The translations under genes were made by a program, and so were the position numbers. Of a stretch of 64,000 nt of DNA, positions 59,788 to 64,000 are shown piece by piece (position 1 is the first letter of the stretch; each line of letters begins with the position of its first letter). Source of the DNA: Croceivirga thetidis. Lineage in GTDB: Bacteria > Bacteroidota > Bacteroidia > Flavobacteriales > Flavobacteriaceae. The DNA lies in assembly GCF_012272815.1 (NCBI RefSeq), contig NZ_JAAWWL010000002.1, positions 1,270,280 through 1,334,279 of the forward strand, read 5' to 3'. The notes under the pieces are model-generated. The model made no database searches. It had not been told where the DNA came from and saw only the letters and a program-made list of their open reading frames with translations.

Positions 59788-61041
59788 ATGGAAGCAGGAT
59801 TATTTACAGCAAATAACGTATGGATGATGGTTTGTACCGCTTTGGTATTCTTCATGCATCTAGGATTCTCTTTTTTAGAGATTGGACTGACCAGACAAAA
59901 AAACACGGTCAATATTTTATTTAAAAACGTATTCATTATTACAGTAGGATTGCTATTGTACTACATAGGTGGATTTAACCTTATGTACCCAGGAGACTTT
60001 AATGGATTTATTGGATTTGCAGGTTTTGGTTTACCCGCTCCTCTGAATGAAGCAGGTACTCTTGATTTAACATATAATGAAGGCTATACCTATTGGACAG
60101 ATTTCCTATTTCAAGGAATGTTTGCCGCAACTGCGGCCACTATTGTCTCAGGAGCTGTTGCTGAACGTATCAAACTTGGGGCGTTCATGGTATTTACTCT
60201 GTTATACGTAGGATTCGTATACCCAATAGTCGGCTCTTGGCAATGGGGCGGAGGATTCCTTTCTTCATTAGCTTATGGTGAGGCTGAAGGTTTCTACGAT
60301 TTTGCCGGTTCTACACTTGTTCACTCTGTTGGTGGTTGGGGTGCTTTAATTGCAATCTACCTTTTGGGAGCTCGTATCGGAAAATTTGGCGAAGATGGAA
60401 AACCAAAAGCGATACCAGGACACAATCTACCATTAGTAGCTGCGGGTGTTTTGATACTTTGGTTAGGATGGTTTGGATTTAATGGAGGTTCAGTTCTTTC
60501 TGCAGATCCAGAATTGACTTCATTGGTATTGGTTACTACTTGTTTAGCTGCTGCCGCTGGTGGTGTATCGGCATTTCTAACTTCCTATATTCGTTACAAG
60601 AACTTTGATTTAACCATGTTTTTGAATGGTATTCTTGGTGGTCTAGTTGGAATCACTGCTGGTGCAGACCAAATGTCACCAAACGAAGCCGTTATAATTG
60701 GTCTACTCGCTGGTGTCATCATCGTATTCGGTGTTGCCCTTATTGATAAATTAAAACTTGATGATCCTGTTGGTGCCGTAGCGGTACACCTTATTTGTGG
60801 TATTTGGGGAACTTTAGCGGTTGGCATCTTTGGCGCAATGGCAGGTTTCGACCAATTCTTGGTTCAATTGGCTGGTGTTGGAGCAGCTGCTACTTTTTGT
60901 TCTGTTTTTGGTTTCCTAATTCTTTTCGTAATCAAGAAAGTTGCTGGTCTTCGAGTATCGGAGAAAGAAGAACTTGAAGGTCTTGATTTGCATGAACATG
61001 GTATGGAAGCTTATGCTGATTTCCACGCACACGAGAACTAA
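59788..61041 (+). CDS. amtB: Ammonium transporter
   Basis: 417 residues from ATG 59788 (a TTG at 59782 adds two residues). About eleven helices. The pore His pair sits in T-L-V-H-S-V-G-G and V-H-L-I-C-G-I-W-G; F-E-I/L-E-I-G and F-F-M-H-L-G-F-S-F-L-E-I-G open the protein. It conducts NH3/NH4+ into the cell. In one operon with P-II; ends in a strong terminator at 61055. Confidence 0.96.
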   Translation: MEAGLFTANNVWMMVCTALVFFMHLGFSFLEIGLTRQKNTVNILFKNVFIITVGLLLYYIGGFNLMYPGDFNGFIGFAGFGLPAPLNEAGTLDLTYNEGYTYWTDFLFQGMFAATAATIVSGAVAERIKLGAFMVFTLLYVGFVYPIVGSWQWGGGFLSSLAYGEAEGFYDFAGSTLVHSVGGWGALIAIYLLGARIGKFGEDGKPKAIPGHNLPLVAAGVLILWLGWFGFNGGSVLSADPELTSLVLVTTCLAAAAGGVSAFLTSYIRYKNFDLTMFLNGILGGLVGITAGADQMSPNEAVIIGLLAGVIIVFGVALIDKLKLDDPVGAVAVHLICGIWGTLAVGIFGAMAGFDQFLVQLAGVGAAATFCSVFGFLILFVIKKVAGLRVSEKEELEGLDLHEHGMEAYADFHAHEN

Positions 61042-61054
61042 AATTTAAAAATGC

Positions 61055-61087
61055 AAACGGAGTGTTTGGCAGAACACTCCGTTTTGT
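61055..61087 (+). terminator. Terminator of the P-II-amtB operon
   Basis: A 12-bp stem (AAACGGAGTGTT at 61055-61066 with 61073-61084), 6-base loop, T-rich tail. Confidence 0.9.
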
Positions 61088-61125
61088 AACCATTTCAATT
61101 CAATAACACAATTCTTAAAAACAAC

Positions 61126-61146
61126 AGCCTGTTTTTTGGGCAGGCT
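61126..61146. repeat. Hairpin in the leader of the porin gene
   Basis: AGCCTG and CAGGCT (61126-61131, 61141-61146), 9-base loop, 15 bases before the ATG. A possible translation-control hairpin; weak evidence. Confidence 0.3.
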
Positions 61147-61161
61147 TTAATAGTAATTATT

Positions 61162-62193
61162 ATGAAAGCGATTACAATTACAAAATACGTAAAAAAAACA
61201 CTTTTATTGAGCTTGTCAATGATGACAATCGGTGCAATGGCACAGGATGATGAAGAGAAATCACCGTTCAGTCTTAGTGGTAGCATAGACGGCTATTTTA
61301 GAACAACAGGTATGGACGCAGGTCTGGGCACGACAGCTACACCAACCTCTTTCGCAAATCAGACTGGATTCGCCCTAGGTATGGCAAACATAATTGGAAG
61401 CTATGAAGGAGCTTCAACAGGTGCTGTTGTAGACTTGGTTTTTGGCCCAAGAGGTACAGAAGCAACTTTTAACAATGACATCTTAAATGGTGTTATCAAC
61501 CAAGCGTATGCTTACTGGAATGTTTCAGACAAGACTACCTTAACAGTTGGTCGTTTCAATACCTGGGTAGGTTATGAAGTTATTGCTCCGGCAGCGAATT
61601 TTAACTACAGTGTATCTTACCTTTTCTCAAACGGACCATTTTCACATATTGGTGCCAAGGCAGATTTCACATTATCTGACGATGTTAGTTTAATGTTGGC
61701 AATCACCAACCCTTGGGATACCAATGACATCAGTACGTCAGGCATTTATGCTCTAGGCGGGCAATTGGGTGTTTACGGTCAGTATCTAAATGTTTATTAT
61801 GATGGAGGTGGCCAGGGAGGTCTTGGATTTGAAATAGACTACACTGGAGGATTTGATGTTTCTGAAGACTTCTTCTTAGGGATTAATGCTGCATACAATG
61901 ATAACTCTGAAACTGAAACTGGATTTTATGGTGTTGCCCTTTATCCTCAATTATCAACATCTGATAGCTTTGCAATCGGTTTAAGAGGTGAATATTTTCA
62001 ACCAACCGCTGATGCTTTTGACCCTGAAGGTGTGACTGCAATAACCTTAACTGGTAGTTATACCAAAGAAAATTTAATCATCAAACCAGAATTAAGATTG
62101 GACTCTTCTGACGGACTATTCCTTGATGGTGACGGTGCTCCATCAGATAGCTTAGCTTCATTCTTGATAGCTGCAATTTTCTCTTTCGATTAA
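61162..62193 (+). CDS. OmpL-like beta-barrel porin
   Basis: 343 residues; signal peptide (LSMMTIGAMAQ). The mature part is strongly beta, with G-S-I-D-G-Y-F-R-T and repeated Y-x-x-G-x-F strands; it ends A-I-F-S-F-D. It fits the putative beta-barrel porin-2 family. Its place just after glnK-amtB suggests it lets ammonium or another small nitrogen compound through the outer membrane; that is inference. The hairpin terminator of amtB lies between, so it is a separate transcript. Confidence 0.85.
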   Translation: MKAITITKYVKKTLLLSLSMMTIGAMAQDDEEKSPFSLSGSIDGYFRTTGMDAGLGTTATPTSFANQTGFALGMANIIGSYEGASTGAVVDLVFGPRGTEATFNNDILNGVINQAYAYWNVSDKTTLTVGRFNTWVGYEVIAPAANFNYSVSYLFSNGPFSHIGAKADFTLSDDVSLMLAITNPWDTNDISTSGIYALGGQLGVYGQYLNVYYDGGGQGGLGFEIDYTGGFDVSEDFFLGINAAYNDNSETETGFYGVALYPQLSTSDSFAIGLRGEYFQPTADAFDPEGVTAITLTGSYTKENLIIKPELRLDSSDGLFLDGDGAPSDSLASFLIAAIFSFD

Positions 62194-62221
62194 AACTCGA
62201 TATTGAATATATGAATAGGCA

Positions 62222-62256
62222 AAAAGTCCCCCACACGTTTGTTGGGGGATTTTTTA
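62222..62256. terminator. Bidirectional terminator after the porin gene
   Basis: A 7-bp GC stem (TCCCCCA, TGGGGGA) extended by A/T pairs, then T-rich on the forward strand. It touches the stop codon of the DUF1684 gene. Confidence 0.8.
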
Positions 62257-62901
62257 TTCTTTTTTAAAATCACGTACTCCTGCCATCACTTTGGTCGTTA
62301 AATAATTTTGCCTTGGCACCAAGGGGCAGGAGTATTTTTTATTGTAGACACAATAAGGATTATACGCCCGGTTAAAATCAATGACCAAAGTATTACCCTC
62401 GGGTATTCGCAAATCAATATAGCGCCCCCCACCATAGGTTTCATTACCGTTGGTTTCGTCTAAAAAAGGAAGAAACAGATAATCTTCGAAACCATCATCT
62501 TCCATTAAATCCAAGTCCTGATAAATTTCCAATTGAAATCTCTTACCATTTAAAACAAAACTGGCAATGCCATAAACCCGCTCAAGTGACTTTCTCTCCG
62601 TAGTTGTGGGCATCATAAATGATTTTGAATCAGGAGTAAGTTCTAGATTAGCCTCAACGATATAATTGGTATCTGCTTCGAAAAAGTCCAACGATTCAAA
62701 TTTTGCACGATACCTATCTGGTAATGGAGATGTTTCTGGATTTTTATAAGAAGCATTTAATTCTTTTTGAAACTCCAATATATCATTCAACAATTTTGAA
62801 TTTGTATTGACAGCTGATCCTATTTCATCATGATACTTCTTTCCTTCTTTACAAGAAAATGCGAACGTTACTAAAAGCAACAAAAAAAGTTTACGATTCA
62901 T
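62254..62901 (-). CDS. DUF1684 lipoprotein
   Basis: 215 residues. Lipobox T-F-A-F-S-C (Cys 17). The DUF1684 domain has Y-G-G-G-R-Y-I-D-L-R, N-P-Y-C-V-Y-N and C-P-L-V-P-R-Q-N; D-x-x-G-F-x-D-Y occurs before it. Function unknown; the family is common in Bacteroidota. The -7 element lies only four bases before the ATG, so the mRNA may be leaderless. Confidence 0.88.
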   Translation of the reverse strand: MNRKLFLLLLVTFAFSCKEGKKYHDEIGSAVNTNSKLLNDILEFQKELNASYKNPETSPLPDRYRAKFESLDFFEADTNYIVEANLELTPDSKSFMMPTTTERKSLERVYGIASFVLNGKRFQLEIYQDLDLMEDDGFEDYLFLPFLDETNGNETYGGGRYIDLRIPEGNTLVIDFNRAYNPYCVYNKKYSCPLVPRQNYLTTKVMAGVRDFKKE

Positions 62902-62905
62902 AAAT

Positions 62906-62913
62906 CAAAATTA
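62906..62913 (-). promoter_or_regulatory. -7 element of the DUF1684 gene
   Basis: TAATTTTG on the reverse strand, exact TAnnTTTG, only four bases before the ATG at 62901. Confidence 0.5.
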
Positions 62914-62954
62914 CGGCCTTTTGCTTTTTGCTATCTTACTCCAAATATCAAAGT

Positions 62955-63674
62955 ATGAAAAAACTGTTTTCCCTTGCGTTTTTATTATTGTCGATTGCTT
63001 GTGTTAAAGAACAGAAATCCAATTCTCCACGTGTACTACCAGACCTAAAACCCAATCATTATAACGTGGCTTTTTTAATAATGGAAGGGGTATATAATAC
63101 CGAATTTACTGCGCCATATGATATCTTTCAACACACACAATATCGTGACAATATTAAACCTATGAACACTTTTACGGTTGCGAATACGCTTGAGCCGATT
63201 CGCAGTTTTGAAGGCGTACGTATACTTCCAGATTACGACTACACTAAAGATTCATTACCTCAGATAGATATTTTGGTTGTACCGAGTGCTGAGCACCATC
63301 TTGATTCTGACCTCAAAGATTCCATAATGCTTGATTTTGTTAAACGAGTTGATGAAAAAGCATTGTTTGTAACCTCTCATTGTGACGGTGCCTTTGTACT
63401 TGCAAAAGCCGGATTGTTAAACAAGGTTACCTCAACCACATTCCCGAGTGATATTGCATTGTATAAAAAAACCTTTCCCGAATTACAAGTAAAGGATAGC
63501 GTACTATTTGTGCATGATGGCAAATATATTACCTCAGCAGGTGGGGCCAAAAGTTTTGAAGCTGCCCTCTATTTATGTGAACATCTATATGGTGCCGAAA
63601 TTGCCAGATCATTGGCAAAAGGATTAGTAATCGAATGGGATTTAAGTAAATTGGACTATCACGTTATTCCTTGA
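62955..63674 (+). CDS. DJ-1/PfpI-family lipoprotein
   Basis: 239 residues from ATG 62955. Lipobox L-L-S-I-A-C (Cys 16). The DJ-1 fold has D-I-L-V-V-P-S-A-E, the nucleophile region T-S-H-C-D-G-A-F-V-L-A-K-A-G-L-L, and T-S-A-G-G. It is exported and anchored, unlike the cytoplasmic DJ-1 proteins. It may protect against reactive aldehydes or bind a ligand; unknown. Its end overlaps the convergent TPR gene by 11 bases. Confidence 0.88.
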   Translation: MKKLFSLAFLLLSIACVKEQKSNSPRVLPDLKPNHYNVAFLIMEGVYNTEFTAPYDIFQHTQYRDNIKPMNTFTVANTLEPIRSFEGVRILPDYDYTKDSLPQIDILVVPSAEHHLDSDLKDSIMLDFVKRVDEKALFVTSHCDGAFVLAKAGLLNKVTSTTFPSDIALYKKTFPELQVKDSVLFVHDGKYITSAGGAKSFEAALYLCEHLYGAEIARSLAKGLVIEWDLSKLDYHVIP

Positions 63675-64000
63675 TTTCATACCTGGCCGATTTCAAGTAT
63701 TTCTCTACAACTTCGTTAAATTCAGGGGTAATTCTCAATAGTGCCGTATTTGATAATTTGTATAACCTATCTCTATCAGTAAACCCTTTTTTTAATAGCT
63801 CCTCAAGATAGAATATAGCAGTACCGAAATCTTCATATTTGGCACTCAATGAAATTACCCGCAGATAGGAATCCGTGGTGTCTGGCGAAGTAATGGTTTT
63901 TAGCATGTTGAGAAAAAGTAGGGCTTCATCATCTTGTTTTCCTTCCTCTTTTAATTGATTAAAGTCGATTGCATCATCTATGAGTGCGTTTACATATCCC
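63664..64000 (-). CDS. TPR-type protein (partial, C-terminal part)
   Basis: The frame runs from the stop at 63664-63666 to the right edge with no in-frame stop, so about 112 residues are seen (the ATG at 63906 is internal). Helical repeats A-K-Y-E-D-F-G-T-A-I-F-Y-L-E-E-L-L-K-K-G-F and L-Y-K-L-S-N-T-A-L-L-R-I-T-P-E-F recall the C-terminal TPR-like tail of Bacteroidota esterases and hydrolases. What the missing N-terminus is cannot be told from this window. Confidence 0.7.
   Translation of the reverse strand, partial: GYVNALIDDAIDFNQLKEEGKQDDEALLFLNMLKTITSPDTTDSYLRVISLSAKYEDFGTAIFYLEELLKKGFTDRDRLYKLSNTALLRITPEFNEVVEKYLKSARYEIKE

Overview
The window looks like a stretch of chromosome from a member of the Bacteroidota, most likely a marine Flavobacteriaceae. 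The reasons are the protein families (a long, about 315-residue NusB, a DUF3276/PUR protein, a fused cyclophilin-FKBP, a DnaJ with only two of the four zinc-finger repeats, FecA-like TonB receptor, many Bacteroidota lipoproteins), and the promoters: many genes have an exact TAnnTTTG -7 element 5 to 55 bases before the start codon, with very weak Shine-Dalgarno sequences. It is moderately AT-rich. No rRNA, tRNA, CRISPR array, integrase or transposase was found. Both edges cut a gene (an Hsp20 at the left, a TPR protein at the right).

Layout. 1-5.9 kb: Hsp20 (partial), a TerB-like protein, two tandem paralogous secreted proteins, sucC, a LON-domain protein, lysA and a periplasmic thioredoxin. 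6-13.2 kb: an amidohydrolase lipoprotein, an esterase-TPR protein, a Crp/Fnr regulator with a Rieske oxygenase, and guaB with a translationally coupled VOC protein. 13.2-17.9 kb: an iron/haem-like cluster (DUF6686 protein, a Fur-family repressor without its structural zinc cysteines, a PAS protein, a haem-binding-domain protein, a FecA-like TonB receptor), tied together by four near-identical 23-bp inverted repeats that look like the box of the Fur-family regulator. 18-23 kb: an accessory region with an OLD-family nuclease, two unknown membrane proteins, a GyrI-like protein and a DUF559 endonuclease gene bracketed by palindromic inverted repeats (a likely small mobile element). This is the best candidate for a defence or mobile locus.

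23-36.7 kb: housekeeping and metabolism (HMG-CoA lyase, LysE exporter, DinB, pyrD in one operon; pepT; nusB-DUF1573-yajC; ABC exporter; DUF3276; M14 peptidase). 36.7-46.4 kb: acyltransferase and BASS transporter, redoxin, GNAT, YfiT, two tiny membrane proteins, cyclophilin-FKBP, GH16 lipoprotein, acetyltransferase, DUF2200, M28 peptidase and PPK2. 46.5-54.4 kb: a five-gene operon (ABC ATPase, ABC permease, MscS channel, DUF6268 outer-membrane protein, sigma-54-type response regulator without a DNA-binding domain) and grpE-dnaJ. 54.5-64 kb: TIGR01777 epimerase, DUF4920-mnmD, ilvE, MazG-like, three small membrane proteins including CrcB, and a nitrogen module (P-II, AmtB, OmpL-like porin), then DUF1684, a DJ-1 lipoprotein and a TPR protein.

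The most unusual things seen are a family of three single-helix proteins of 27-59 residues spread over two loci, the four-box Fur-like regulon, the DUF559 inverted-repeat element, and the OLD nuclease with membrane-protein neighbours. All functions are inferred from sequence by eye; no database search was run.
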